A stretch of 64,000 nucleotides of DNA, taken from contig OY754467.1 in assembly GCA_963575645.1 (NCBI GenBank), positions 32,857,108 through 32,921,107 of the forward strand, given 5' to 3'. Of the stretch, positions 59,901-62,500 are shown in pieces; within the stretch, counting starts at the first letter, position 1; the number at the start of each line of letters is the position of its first letter. The DNA is from Xanthostigma xanthostigma (lineage: Eukaryota > Arthropoda > Insecta > Raphidioptera > Raphidiidae). The notes under the pieces are model-generated. The model saw only the letters and a list, made by a program, of their open reading frames with translations, did no database searches and had not been told where the DNA came from. The position numbers were made by a program, and so were the translations under genes.

Positions 59901-62245
59901 GCGCGCGCAACAAACCCATCTACAAAGCAAATTTCAATACATGCATCGTGTGAAGTCAACACATAAAAGTCATCACAAAAACCAGCGCTTAAAAACTAAC
60001 AGTTAAATCTAGCGGCAAAACCAGCCTCGAGTGCAGCGGCCTTAAAATAGATTTATTGTTATCTTAGATACTTGTAGAGTTACTTAGATATTTGGAGTAA
60101 CTAACTTTTGAAAGGTATGCTTTTAAATCTTCCGTGTTTTGAACAGCGTTGTGTTTTAAGAGCTTGATTTATTCATTAAAATATAATTATAACTGTATGC
60201 CACTGGCCGTCTTAAAATCGACGTTAAATAGATAAGGACCAATAAAACACGAGCATTGACTATAAACAAACCGTGTTGTACATCTTAGTTATAAAATAAA
60301 TTGATTCTATTTTAAGATATACCTCTATAAGAACCATATTTTGCATATAAAATAAATAATATCTTTAGGCGATATAAAAGATATAAAAGAATGAATTATT
60401 ACCGATATTTTGAATCTCTGCACGTATTGTTAAATGTGACTATAAAAATATGCTGAAAACGCATTGCTCAATTTTACGATTTTAATATTTTATTAAAGAT
60501 GTAAAACTGGTGAAATAAAACACTCCCGGAAAAAAGAAATAGGTGACTTTGAGTTCTTCCTGGGAGAAAGGAAAATTAAGGAGATACATAATATGTTTGA
60601 ATTAATTTAATAGAATAAGAATGCGAAATACAAAAGTAATTTTTCTACATTAATTAGAAGAAAGGGTAAAAATACTGTGAAGTTTTACTTAAAGTCATTT
60701 TGGTAGGACTGGACTTACAAATATGAAAACGTTAGTTTGTGGAAATCGGTGTACCTACATACTGAAGGGTGTATTAAATTTAGTGTAGATGTTGGATTGA
60801 TATTAGTATTGAAATTAAGTACAAAATATTATTTCCAGGGAATAAATTTTTTATTTTGCCCAAAAAGAAAGTTTAAAGTCAGCTGCACACGAGGCTAAAT
60901 TTGCCGCTAGGTTCCTTGCTATAGATTTCACTACTAGCTTTCTAGCGCTGGTTTTCTTGACTACTATTATGTGCTCGCTTCACACGAGACGTCCTTACAA
61001 GCTTGCTCTGTAGGTAGATTCGGTGCGCGCGCAGTGATAATTATAACGCTAACAAAATTGCATCTTTATTGTCTCTGAACAGAACACACACTATATGGCA
61101 TTTGTAGTGTCTGTTTGTTCCCAAGTGTCAAGATACTGCTTCCTGATTGGTTCTTGCTCATACCTAGCAAGAAAAATAACCCCTGTTCTAATTTTAAAAC
61201 CCATCTTGTGAACTAGCAGGCGAGCCCGCAGTGACGTCATTTCCAGCTTCGTACCTAGCCTACCGGCCAGCAGAACTCCAAGCAGTGTTTCTAGCCTCGT
61301 GTGCAGCGGCCTTAAGTTCATATAATTAAGTCACACTGCCTGTAATAGCAAATGGACCAGTGATTCCCAAAGTGGTGTATATCGACCCCCAGGGGTCGAC
61401 GACAACTTGCAAGAGGTCCATGTCAGCGGGAAAAAAAATTGGGGGTCCATGAAATGAAAATGGGGGTCAACGATAGTGAATCTCCTAACAAAAAAAGAAA
61501 CAAACTGGACATCGTTAACCGAAGATATTTAAGATTAAATCTAACTAAATTGATGCCAAATTTTGAAAATTTATTATTAAAGTAGATATCATGTTCATCC
61601 CTCACACTAAAATCATTTATTTTTTGATTAGTTATTTTATGTAACAGAAAGTAAATTTTAATTTGATTCGTTTAATTTGAATCTAATTAATAAATGTATA
61701 AAACTAAACATTTCACACTACATTTCACTACCATTATAAATTTCAATCGTTCAAAGTGAGTAGCACTATACCGGTTGTCAAAAATACATTTGAAATCAAT
61801 GAATTTGCAAAAAGATAAGCAGGGGGTCTACCTAAAACCGAAAAACATGGCAAGTGGTCTACGAGACAAAAAAGTTTGGGGAGCTCTGAAATAGACTATA
61901 TTGTCGGCAGGGTTTGGCACATAATTATAATTATTATTTCGGCAATCAGAACCGAAGTTATAATATTTTGATCCAAAGTTTATGTAATAATGCAAACCGT
62001 GCTTTAGTGATGGTAGAGCATAAATGATTATGTAAAGGTTATCCGATGAACAAACTAACATATATCGTGTGTTGTTCTGACAGTTTGCAGAAGAATGCGA
62101 AGGCAGCGGCCGACGTGGAATACCCGGCTTACGGTGTGACGGGGCCCAATAAAGATGTGTCGCCGTCCGGTGACAGACGGCTGGCTCAGTCCGCACAAAT
62201 GTACCATTACCAACATCAGAAGCAACAAATCATCGCCATGGAGAA
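17883..62245 (+). CDS. NPDC1: NPDC1/CAB-1 family single-pass membrane protein, five coding exons, 3' end missing
   Basis: Joining 17883-17958, 29688-29726, 30612-30830, 32676-33012 and 62084-62245 gives 833 nt, or 277 codons plus two bases, with no stop. All internal borders are AG at the acceptor and GT at the donor, and phases agree (1, 1, 1, 2, then 2 out). Residues 1-19 form a signal peptide (MHAVLLLSCLVTIVNQALG). Residues 20-194 are an acidic, proline-rich ectodomain, about 195-221 a transmembrane helix, and from 222 a cytoplasmic segment with YPAYGVTGPNKD and AQSAQMYHYQHQKQQ. That segment is the part I recognise as the NPDC1 family (vertebrate NPDC1, C. elegans CAB-1). Family knowledge: these are neuronal membrane proteins, and CAB-1 binds the Rab3 exchange factor AEX-3. 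A role in neuronal vesicle traffic is inferred. Vertebrate proteins are about 325 residues, so roughly the last 40-60 residues lie beyond 64000. Confidence 0.88.
17959..20645. other. Intron 1 of the NPDC1-like gene, first part
   Basis: The sequence is mainly AT-rich without a gene. A TAGA/GATA microsatellite lies at 18536-18556. TTCACTGCAGTGA-type words and GACTAGCTAYYGGTGACTAA occur twice (19627-19690 and 19870-19936), a local duplication. A short block at 19490-19520 (GGTCCGAGTTCTAACCCTGC) is faintly tRNA-like but not foldable as a tRNA. Confidence 0.5.
18536..18556. repeat. GATA microsatellite
   Basis: Repeated TAGA units. Confidence 0.85.
20646..21699 (-). mobile_element. 5'-truncated Penelope-like element
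   Basis: Runs on the minus strand from a truncated 5' edge at about 21690 to a 3' region at 20646. The 3' region contains ATTATCGACCAATTTTTCAG (20659) and its complement about 300 bases away (CTGAAAAATTGGTCGATAAT, 20976), so it can fold. It also has AACGTTTCGATCCGGATTTG followed by CTTCTTCAGAAC, a feature of Penelope-like ends. TCCAATAAATAAAA occurs at both borders (20646 and 21686) and may be a target duplication, although the internal inverted copy suggests part of it belongs to the element. Confidence 0.75.
21063..21686 (-). pseudogene. Penelope-like element protein, C-terminal part with GIY-YIG endonuclease domain
   Basis: 207 codons without interruption. Residues 1-60 (VYNLIDKSILLSKPKFHLDN and on) match the linker after the reverse transcriptase in Penelope-like proteins. 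Residues 124-160 contain the endonuclease: VVYKINCENCNKNYIGQTKR followed by ALKTRIREHQ. It has the VVY and YIG strands, the CxxC inserted between them that is typical of this family, the catalytic R (TRIREH) and the following EH. The reverse transcriptase is missing, so the ORF is a 5'-truncated copy. It is still open, so the insertion is fairly recent. Confidence 0.8.
21700..22076. other. Intron 1, no recognisable feature
   Basis: AT-rich; nothing supported. Confidence 0.5.
22077..22436 (+). mobile_element. Helitron remnant, plus orientation
   Basis: GCCGCGCTAATCTCTGAAAC and CACTTAACCGATTTGAATGA are typical of the 5' half. The 3' end GCGCCCGGGTGAAACCGGGA then CGGATCGCAAGT matches the GC-rich hairpin terminus, with CTAGT decayed to CAAGT. 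Inside, a unit with AGCTATTRGTTCAGAAGCAAA is repeated three times (about 22237, 22312, 22352). Confidence 0.6.
22469..22520 (-). mobile_element. Helitron 3'-end fragment, minus orientation
   Basis: ACTAGCGACTCGGTTCGGCT followed by TCGTCCGAATTTGTAGATTG is the same 3' end as at 36022 and 13042, here with an intact CTAG. The rest of the element is not recognisable. Confidence 0.55.
22521..24364. other. Intron 1, mostly featureless; third copy of repeat K at 22950-23010
   Basis: CATTCTATAAAATTGAACCA and GATTGATTCGAGTTCATAAC (22960-23000) match repeat K at 5727 and 17406. The block at 24030-24110 is an eroded match to the TTGTTTTTGGGGAGAATCGGCGCATGC part of the 14.2-kb foldback. Nothing else is supported. 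Confidence 0.45.
24365..24606. mobile_element. hAT MITE, 242 bp, with 8-bp target duplication
   Basis: The flanks are CACTAAAG on both sides (24357-24364 and 24607-24614), a perfect 8-bp duplication. Termini CAAGGGCGTAGATA and TATCTACGCTTTTG are complementary with two changes. The subterminal regions are also complementary in style (GGGGGGTGGGGGTAA and TTACCCCCTTTTAGCC). There is no coding capacity. Confidence 0.85.
24615..26742. other. Intron 1, unassigned region with small open frames
   Basis: It holds an open frame of 120 codons at 25447-25809 (no recognisable domain) and a 34-codon frame starting at ATG 26056 that ends in a GTAAGC donor-like site. I cannot assign either to a gene. TCGATTT words are frequent at 25840-26030. 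Confidence 0.4.
26743..27047. mobile_element. Penelope-like terminal repeat fragment, family 2, copy 1
   Basis: CGATGAAGGAAGGTTTTTGG, GTTTCGCTAGTGGCCAACGT, and CATCTTCAGGGCC in the left part. The right part ends AAAACCTTCCTTCATCGT then CTATTGGATCAACACTACTT. The same pieces occur at 53163-53345. An ACGTTTCG plus TCTTCAG arrangement is typical of ends of Penelope-like elements, but no protein is present, so the family is inferred. Confidence 0.5.
27048..27817. other. Intron 1, no recognisable feature
   Basis: A weak inverted pair (CTAATTAAAAGGAAGA at 27285 and TCTTCCTTTTAATTAG at 27401) brackets about 115 bases and may be a small MITE remnant. Confidence 0.45.
27863..28913. mobile_element. Foldback element, 1.05 kb
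   Basis: CAAGAGCCCGTAACACTAAA at the left and TTTAGTGTTACGGGCTCTTG at the right are exact complements. Pairing continues through GGCAGGCTRGAGTG / CACTCCAGCCTGCC and AACTTCAAAATAAAGTAAAC (28684), the complement of 28061-28080. The arms total about 270-300 bp each. The centre has a second pair, GGTTGGCGGGTTCCGGCGGG and its partner at 28650. Confidence 0.75.
29111..29141. repeat. CATAT microsatellite
   Basis: Four to five consecutive ATCAT/CATAT units directly left of the Helitron start. Confidence 0.8.
29151..29394 (+). mobile_element. Non-autonomous Helitron, plus orientation
   Basis: Starts TAATATTATAAATGCGAATG with the common GTTTGTTTGTTACGCTTTCA and AACCGATCATCATGAAACTT words. Ends with the GC-rich hairpin GCGGGCGTAGCCGCGGGTAG and the terminal CTAG followed by T. 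The TCTATAC start has been lost into the adjoining CATAT repeat. Confidence 0.7.
29688..29726 (+). CDS. NPDC1: NPDC1-like exon 2 (39-nt exon)
   Basis: The exon lies between the acceptor TTTTTCAG (ending 29687) and the donor GTAAGT (29727). It reads AG, then YRKPGAISKWSN, then one base G. It is phase 1 on both sides and joins exon 1 to exon 3 without a stop, so that YYP-E-YRKP and KWSN-G-VEVP are continuous. At 39 nt gene finders can easily miss it. Its support is the strong splice sites and the exact phase fit. I do not recognise a motif in the peptide itself. Confidence 0.8.
29727..30611. other. Intron 2 of the NPDC1-like gene
   Basis: 885 bases from the donor GTAAGT to the acceptor CGACAG. 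At 29921-30000 there is a palindromic patch (GTCACCGTTGGGACTTTAAC and on) related to the sequence at 51210. The rest is largely the repeat at 30115-30545. Confidence 0.8.
30115..30545. repeat. Interspersed repeat H, copy 1
   Basis: Begins with a hairpin, GGGCCGAAAGTTTGATATTC paired with GATATCAAACTTTCGGCC (30192-30209), around a GCGCAGTGC core. It continues through CATAAAAACACAGATA, TTGTTCGCGACTATTA and CGAACGTACGTACTTCCCGC to TTTCGATCGAGGT. The same order and orientation occurs at 40690-41180. Confidence 0.75.
30612..30830 (+). CDS. NPDC1: NPDC1-like exon 3: membrane-distal ectodomain
   Basis: 219 nt between the acceptor CTCGACAG (ending 30611) and the donor GTAATT (30831). It encodes residues 40-111, starting VEVPTDYELQQLVDFL and containing KRPR, a VPPPYVLPNRDQ stretch and DPSDPRYYLDS at the end. 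It is clearly less AT-rich than the flanking introns, as expected of coding DNA. The segment has no cysteines, so the ectodomain is probably not disulphide-stabilised here. The upstream border sits only about 65 bases after the end of an interspersed repeat (30115-30545). Confidence 0.85.
31573..32387. mobile_element. 815-bp insertion flanked by GTAGGGAC duplications
   Basis: GTAGGGAC occurs exactly at 31565-31572 and 32388-32395. The insert has ends CATAGAGATAT and ATATCTCTATG, exact complements. Its left part (31577-31740) is repeat M, and its right part carries a LINE reverse-transcriptase fragment. An 8-bp duplication would fit a hAT-type transposition of the composite, but the CATAGAG ends are not a hAT signature I recognise. 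Confidence 0.65.
31770..32294 (+). pseudogene. C-terminal reverse-transcriptase fragment of a jockey/CR1-type LINE
   Basis: An open frame of 174 codons up to TAG 32292-32294, entered without a start codon. It reads LNSAIYAIRRVSDVVSIEAA, ECLISYGVLLWGNSTDSNRV, LQKRAVRAMARVSTKEHCKP and KILTLPSLFILHALLYVK. This order (the SAIYAIR helix, ISYG-x-xLWGNS, LQKRA-R, then LTLPSL) is diagnostic of the region after the polymerase fingers and palm in jockey and CR1 family proteins. Endonuclease and catalytic palm are missing, so it is a 5'-truncated dead copy. A short A/T-rich tail and an ATTCT microsatellite follow at 32350-32380. The frame has no internal stop, which suggests modest age. Confidence 0.8.
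32676..33012 (+). CDS. NPDC1: NPDC1-like exon 4: membrane-proximal ectodomain and transmembrane helix
   Basis: 337 nt between the acceptor TATTTCAG (ending 32675) and the donor GTAAGT (33013). It encodes residues 113-223. The first part is highly charged (DDIRPEPKTTTKISRPNKK, then Glu/Arg/Asp-rich sequence) and probably unstructured. KIKIVSGQATEDRKP then leads into the hydrophobic run IAGIYIIAIVAGVSAAATVG and LIAFAVGWY, the single membrane span, with the positive side (ectodomain lysines and arginines) just before it. The exon ends in phase 2 (AA), completed by T from exon 5 to give Asn224. Ala/Gly-rich small residues in the helix (AGVSAAATVG) could favour helix packing. Confidence 0.88.
33013..36021. 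other. Intron 4 of the NPDC1-like gene, first part
   Basis: No coding feature. The blocks 33470-33960 and 34090-34860 have many AAAATTT and TTTTTCG runs in a style common to old insect repeats, but I found no second copy within the window. A short palindrome-bearing element lies at 35027-35261. Confidence 0.5.
35027..35261. mobile_element. Foldback with Penelope-like terminal words, 235 bp
   Basis: AGAAGATTAAAGGATGAAGC at the left and its partner TTTCATCCTTTAATCTTCT at the right. Inside, TTTTATTGCATTTTATTGTC then TGACGTTTC pairs with GAAACGTCAGACAATAAAAT. The spacer holds GCTATCTTCGGAGAATC. The ACGTTTC plus ATCTTCGGAG arrangement is again like ends of Penelope-like elements. Confidence 0.6.
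36022..36272 (-). mobile_element. Non-autonomous Helitron remnant, minus orientation
   Basis: CGGTTCGGCTTCGCTCGAAT then TTGTAGATAG at the left and CTTTATAATATTAGTGTAGC at the right, the complement of the TCTATACTAATATTATAAAG start. It is a close relative of 13042-13263. The foldback at 36281 begins only eight bases further on. Confidence 0.7.
36281..37173. mobile_element. Foldback element, 893 bp, GC-rich arms
   Basis: CAAAGCAGTGGCACGTCAAG at the left and CTTGACGTGCCACTGCTTTG at the right are exact complements. Pairing extends about 215 bp with very few changes (GGCAACCGGATGGCGAGTGG, CAGGGGCGGCGATATGGGGG). The arms are much richer in GC than the rest of the window. The word AGGCAACCG recurs inside. 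The high arm identity points to a recent origin or to gene conversion between arms. Confidence 0.8.
37174..37986. other. Intron 4, no recognisable feature
   Basis: AT-rich; the small open frames at 37522-37722 and 37868-38092 have no recognisable domain. Confidence 0.5.
37991..38742. mobile_element. Ginger-like DNA transposon remnant, TIR-bounded, 4-bp target duplication
   Basis: Termini TGTTACGGTCTATACCCGAA and TTCGGGTATAGACCGTAACA are exact complements. TATA flanks both sides (37987-37990 and 38743-38746). The inverted arms are about 200 bp and contain repeated AAAACTAGTTTTGCGCAT words. The centre carries an integrase N-terminal fragment. TGT...ACA ends, 4-bp duplications and a KRBA2-type integrase all fit Ginger-type elements. 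Confidence 0.65.
38323..38502 (+). pseudogene. N-terminal fragment of a Ginger/KRBA2-type integrase-transposase
   Basis: ATG at 38323 opens 59 codons to TGA 38500-38502: MQGEIEFHLVRLLEASDTKK, then KHNYLTEVKEANLLKVELKP and LSAKQYERINNKYQ. After a shift the sequence continues DVERLIKKRKEDSDAILVL (38503-38560). The order (Y-x-EV-x-EA, then K-x-LSAKQYERINNKY, then a DVE-x-LIKK segment) resembles the region before the zinc finger of KRBA2-like integrases in Ginger transposons. The frame break and loss of the DDE core make it a pseudogene. The assignment rests on pattern memory only. Confidence 0.45.
38743..39681. other. Intron 4, no recognisable feature
   Basis: Nothing supported. Confidence 0.5.
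39682..39969. mobile_element. Short foldback with Penelope-like terminal words
   Basis: TAATAAAAATCGCAGGATTG then TGGACAAAAAGTTATTTATT at the left; AATAAATAACTTTTTGTCCA then CAATCCTGCGATTTTTATTA at the right. The arms are 40 bp and perfect, with CGACGTTTCGTCTGTATATT next to the left arm. The flank GATGGACACGATATCTAATA (39968 on) recurs in reverse at 43502, so a second, decayed copy is there. Confidence 0.7.
39970..40689. other. Intron 4, no gene; CT/TG microsatellite at 40484-40518
   Basis: A run of TCTC then TGTG dinucleotides. Otherwise featureless. Confidence 0.55.
40690..41180. repeat. Interspersed repeat H, copy 2
   Basis: Same order as 30115-30545. The opening hairpin (ACACCACACTGGTCGAAAGT to TTTCGACCAGTGTGGTGT) is better preserved here. 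Copies differ by small indels and roughly one base in ten. Confidence 0.75.
41416..41490. repeat. Repeat F fragment, reverse orientation
   Basis: GGTTGTCTGTAAAGTCGGTT then TACGGACGATAGTTTTACGT and GATAACGTATTCCG, the complement of the right end of 2398-2640. Confidence 0.65.
41785..42275 (+). repeat. Interspersed repeat G, copy 2
   Basis: Matches 9590-10050 throughout. This copy has an extra CGTCGCGCGCGCGCC stretch at about 42070 and a local duplication of ATATAAATTTGTATAAAA (42125 and 42153). Confidence 0.7.
42283..42360. repeat. ACGCGTT / GGAACGTTA minisatellite inside a repeat F fragment
   Basis: Seven-base units GTTACGC and GTTATGC alternate about six times after three AACGTTAGG units. 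It then passes into the other end of repeat F (ACGTTACACTTTTTCG to CGTTATCACGTCAAAA, to 42447). It looks like an expansion of the AACGTTACG words in the repeat. Confidence 0.75.
42448..44690. other. Intron 4, no recognisable gene; decayed element end at 43500
   Basis: ATTAGATATCGTGTCCATCG (43502) is the complement of the flank at 39968. Otherwise AT-rich sequence with no support for a gene. Confidence 0.5.
44691..46690. other. Intron 4, mostly featureless, with a CGTA microsatellite and a short hairpin
   Basis: CGTACGTACGTACGTACAG at about 44710 resembles the edge of repeat K. At 46019-46085 GCGCAGTAGCTA pairs with TAGCTACTGCGC around a 40-base loop. The open frames here (44642-44950, 45080-45367) have no recognisable domain. 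Confidence 0.45.
46691..47190. repeat. Repeat with CTAGCGCCGCTAGYGGG edges and an internal imperfect hairpin
   Basis: CTAGCGCCGCTAGCGGG (46717) and TTAGCGCCGCTAGTGGG (47164) bracket about 450 bases. Within, GATATGGTAGCAATGGAAAT then CATTAATGCATTGCAGAAAA (46982) pairs imperfectly with 47066-47118, which reads ATGATTTTCTGTATTAATGA then TTCCCATAGCTACTATATC. Confidence 0.5.
47191..48091. other. Intron 4, no recognisable feature
   Basis: Nothing supported. Confidence 0.5.
48092..49432. mobile_element. Very long palindrome, 1.34 kb, nearly spacer-free
   Basis: The left arm from AACTCCCATGACACAAAAAG pairs with the right arm ending CTTTTTGTGTCATGGGAG. The centre is at about 48689, where ACCATATTTTTTCATTAA meets its complement after only about 15 bases. 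The arms are about 600 and 740 bp; the excess in the right arm is a tandem copy of about 135 bases (ACAAATGAAGTCTGACCAAT at about 49016 and ACAAATGAAGTCTGACAAAT at 49155). No coding frame of note. Confidence 0.85.
49433..50112. other. Intron 4 segment with an unexplained coding-like stretch at 49767-50041
   Basis: After a strong acceptor-like sequence (TTCTGTATTTTCAG, ending about 49769) there are two overlapping open stretches. One reads DCLIGLHGIEETQMLFAKID to a TGA near 49862. The other reads SDCIQLIYIKNMEVLNSFCH and continues to TAG at 50039-50041. Together they look like one protein with a single frame shift. I recognise no family. Confidence 0.3.
50113..50549 (+). mobile_element. PIF/Harbinger-like MITE, copy B
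   Basis: Starts AGGCCGCTGCACACGAAGCT after TAA (50110-50112) and ends GCCTCGTGTGCAGCGGCGT before TTA. Same orientation as copy A. The flanks differ (TAA and TTA), so one flank has mutated. Confidence 0.75.
50550..51159. other. Intron 4, no recognisable feature
   Basis: Nothing supported. Confidence 0.5.
51160..51475. mobile_element. Foldback with tRNA-like B-box, 315 bp
   Basis: GTAGCTACTGTTTGCTACAA at the left and TTGTAGCAAACAGTAGCTAC at the right are exact complements. The inner part has GGGGTTCGTATCCCGACGGT (51370), close to a polymerase III B-box (GGTTCGANNCC), preceded by AACTCAGTCCGCCGCGAGAG. The left arm has the decayed complement. This could be two tRNA-derived SINEs head to head. 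A related piece lies at 29921. Confidence 0.55.
51755..52110 (+). mobile_element. Non-autonomous Helitron, complete
   Basis: Starts TCTATACTAATATATGAAGC after A and ends CACCCGGGTGAAACCGGGCG then GGACCGCTAG before T. It therefore has the 5' TC, the 3' hairpin and CTAG, with A/T flanks. Internal words AACGCGCTAATCTCGGAAAC and ATCGAGGAAGGCTATAGGCT are widespread in insect Helitrons. No Rep/helicase. Confidence 0.85.
52111..53162. other. Intron 4, with a one-ended hAT remnant at 52442
   Basis: CAGTGATTCTCAAAGTGTAG (52442) is a typical hAT 5' end and resembles the element start at 61358. No matching right end was found. Open frames on both strands at 52755-53047 overlap each other and have no recognisable domain. 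Confidence 0.45.
53163..53345. mobile_element. Penelope-like terminal repeat fragment, family 2, copy 2, as a palindrome
   Basis: AAGATGAAGGAAGGTTTTGG then TTGAGGATCATAAAATAAGC and GTTTCGCTAGTGGCCA are followed after about 25 bases by the full complement (TGGCCACTAGCGAAAC through CCTTCCTTCATCTT). The arms are about 75 bp and almost perfect. AGTGTTGATCCAATAGAATA on the left is the complement of the right flank at 27026, so it belongs to the element. Confidence 0.65.
53346..54280. repeat. Interspersed repeat N, copy 1, with a nested element
   Basis: GGAGCGGACTTACAAATTTT, GTAGTTTGTGGATTTG, AAGGGTGTATTTAATTTGGT and, further right, AGTTCACATAATAAAGCCAC and TAGCAAATACACTATATTGT. The same order is seen at 60700-61950, there split by a Harbinger MITE and a hAT element. 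Here it is split by a different block (about 53730-54070) beginning CCGTTGTGTGGTTTTAAGAA. Confidence 0.65.
54281..55428. other. Intron 4, with a CpG-rich patch at 54290-54480 and tRNA-like words at 55010-55110
   Basis: The patch contains GCGGCGTCGCGGCATGCCGG and GATTGGTCAG and could be a repeat or a buried regulatory region. At 55010-55110 GGTGTTCGAACCCCTATCAT is the complement of a polymerase III B-box word. It is paired with GGTTCGTGTCTTGACAATGA about 80 bases on, like a decayed SINE pair. Confidence 0.4.
55429..55488 (+). other. Candidate 60-nt cassette exon of the NPDC1-like gene
   Basis: Bounded by an acceptor ATGTTCAG (ending 55428) and a donor GTAAGTATG (55489). It is phase 2 on both sides, so it would insert exactly 20 residues between exons 4 and 5 without shifting the frame. 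The peptide is NNVKECVDNLKTSIVEMKNE, helical in character. No NPDC1 protein I know has such an insert. The alternative is a chance splice-like stretch or the first exon of another transcript (ATG at 55421). Confidence 0.25.
55517..55744 (+). mobile_element. Non-autonomous Helitron, plus orientation
   Basis: ACACTAATATTATAAAGAGA at the start, ATGAGGAGGGTACTCATCCG and AGGAAGGACATAGGCTAAAT in the body, and GTGAAGCCGGACCGGACCAC then CAGT at the end (CTAGT decayed to CCAGT). Confidence 0.65.
55745..56921. other. Intron 4, with two small tandem hairpins
   Basis: A GC-richer patch at 55785-55990 carries CATGTTATTTAACGGAGTAT, shared with 5240. The two hairpins at 56288-56390 are listed separately. 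Otherwise featureless. Confidence 0.5.
56288..56390. repeat. Two adjacent near-perfect hairpins
   Basis: First: TACCTATATTTTGATAAGAA pairs with TTCTTATTAAAATATAGGTA. Second: AAAATTACGATTGGTACAAT pairs with ATTGTACCAATCGTAATTTT almost without a loop. They lie about ten bases apart. Confidence 0.8.
56922..57110 (+). mobile_element. Penelope-like 3'-end fragment, same family as 20646
   Basis: AAATTATCGACCAATTTTTC then AGACAAATATATCAACAAAA, AACGTTTCGATCCGGATTTG and TTCTTCAGAATTGATCT match 20653-20760 closely. No open frame accompanies it. Confidence 0.7.
57111..58375. other. Intron 4, no recognisable feature
   Basis: Nothing supported. Confidence 0.5.
58384..58833. mobile_element. hAT MITE, 450 bp, with perfect 8-bp target duplication
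   Basis: CCTCTATC flanks both sides (58376-58383 and 58834-58841). Termini CAGAAGCGTAGC and GCTACGCCCCTG are complementary with two changes. Subterminal GGGGCCCCGTATAAAA pairs with CCCGGGGGCCCCGTACAA-type sequence at the other end. There is no transposase. Confidence 0.88.
58842..59367. other. Intron 4, no recognisable feature
   Basis: Nothing supported. Confidence 0.5.
59371..59500 (+). mobile_element. PIF/Harbinger-like MITE, partial copy C
   Basis: Starts AGGCCGCTGCACACGATGCT after TAA (59368-59370) and follows the family through TTTTATGTGTTCGCTTCACA, then diverges. The right end is missing. Confidence 0.6.
59631..60042 (-). mobile_element. PIF/Harbinger-like MITE, copy D, reverse orientation
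   Basis: TAA at 59628-59630 and 60043-60045. Termini ACGCCGCTGCACACGAGGC and GCCTCGAGTGCAGCGGCCT. The internal order is reversed relative to copies A, B and E (GACGTCACTGCGGACTCCCC near the left, TCTGTTCAGAGACAATAAAC in the middle). Confidence 0.78.
60046..60700. other. Intron 4, no recognisable feature
   Basis: Nothing supported. Confidence 0.5.
60877..61312 (+). mobile_element. PIF/Harbinger-like MITE, copy E
   Basis: TAA at 60874-60876 and 61313-61315. Starts AGTCAGCTGCACACGAGGCT, ends GCCTCGTGTGCAGCGGCCT. The empty site AGTTAAGTTCAC occurs once in repeat N copy 1 (about 54105), confirming the 3-bp duplication. Confidence 0.82.
61358..61888. mobile_element. hAT-like element, 531 bp, with 8-bp target duplication
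   Basis: Starts CAGTGATTCCCAAAGTGG and ends AAGTTTGGGGAGCTCTG, imperfect complements. The flanks are AAATGGAC (61350-61357) and AAATAGAC (61889-61896), seven of eight matching. The empty site GCAAATACACTATATTG at about 54150 supports the boundaries. The subterminal GGGGGTCCATG and GGGGGTCTACC blocks are typical of this type of hAT. No intact frame. Confidence 0.82.
61897..62083. other. End of intron 4 before exon 5
   Basis: Contains the end of repeat N and a short TATAATTATTATTATTTC-like stretch. The acceptor used is TTCTGACAG. Confidence 0.6.
62084..62245 (+). CDS. NPDC1: NPDC1-like exon 5: conserved cytoplasmic juxtamembrane domain
   Basis: 162 nt with donor GTGAGT at 62246. Two acceptors lie close together: TTCTGACAG ending 62083 and TTTGCAG ending 62090. 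Only the first keeps the frame, giving N-LQKNAKAAADVEYPAYG. The rest reads VTGPNKDVSPSGDRRLAQ and SAQMYHYQHQKQQIIAMEK. This is the best conserved part of the family and the basis of the gene identification. It ends in phase 2, so at least one further exon must follow; I searched to 64000 and did not find the acidic tail. Confidence 0.9.
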
Positions 62246-62500
62246 GTGAGTACTCGATTATTTATGATCCCTTGTGTTATTCAAATTTAAAAAAATTGGA
62301 GCACGCACCTATTTCAAGAATTACGAAGCGCGACATTCACATAATATTCATGAGTTTTGACGCACTTTTGGCCGTCATTTATCTTTTTTTTATTAGCAAA
62401 AACGTATTTTCAAAAAATAAAATATTTAAAAAAATGTGTCGTTTTTGTTGGCACGTTGCCATTTTCTTACTCGACAACCATTTGTAAGTATCATTATCCA

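Larger units (their letters stand above)
60701..61950. repeat. Interspersed repeat N, copy 2, split by two insertions
   Basis: GACTGGACTTACAAATATGA to AAAAAGAAAGTTTAA, then GTTCATATAATTAAGTCACA to TAGCAAATGGAC, then TATATTGTCGGCAGGGTTTG. Comparison with copy 1 (53600-54180) gives the empty sites for both insertions. Confidence 0.65.

Noticed and set aside
62091-62245. Alternative acceptor TTTGCAG for exon 5
   Set aside because: Using it would shift the frame and destroy the conserved YPAYG motif; the acceptor seven bases upstream keeps it.
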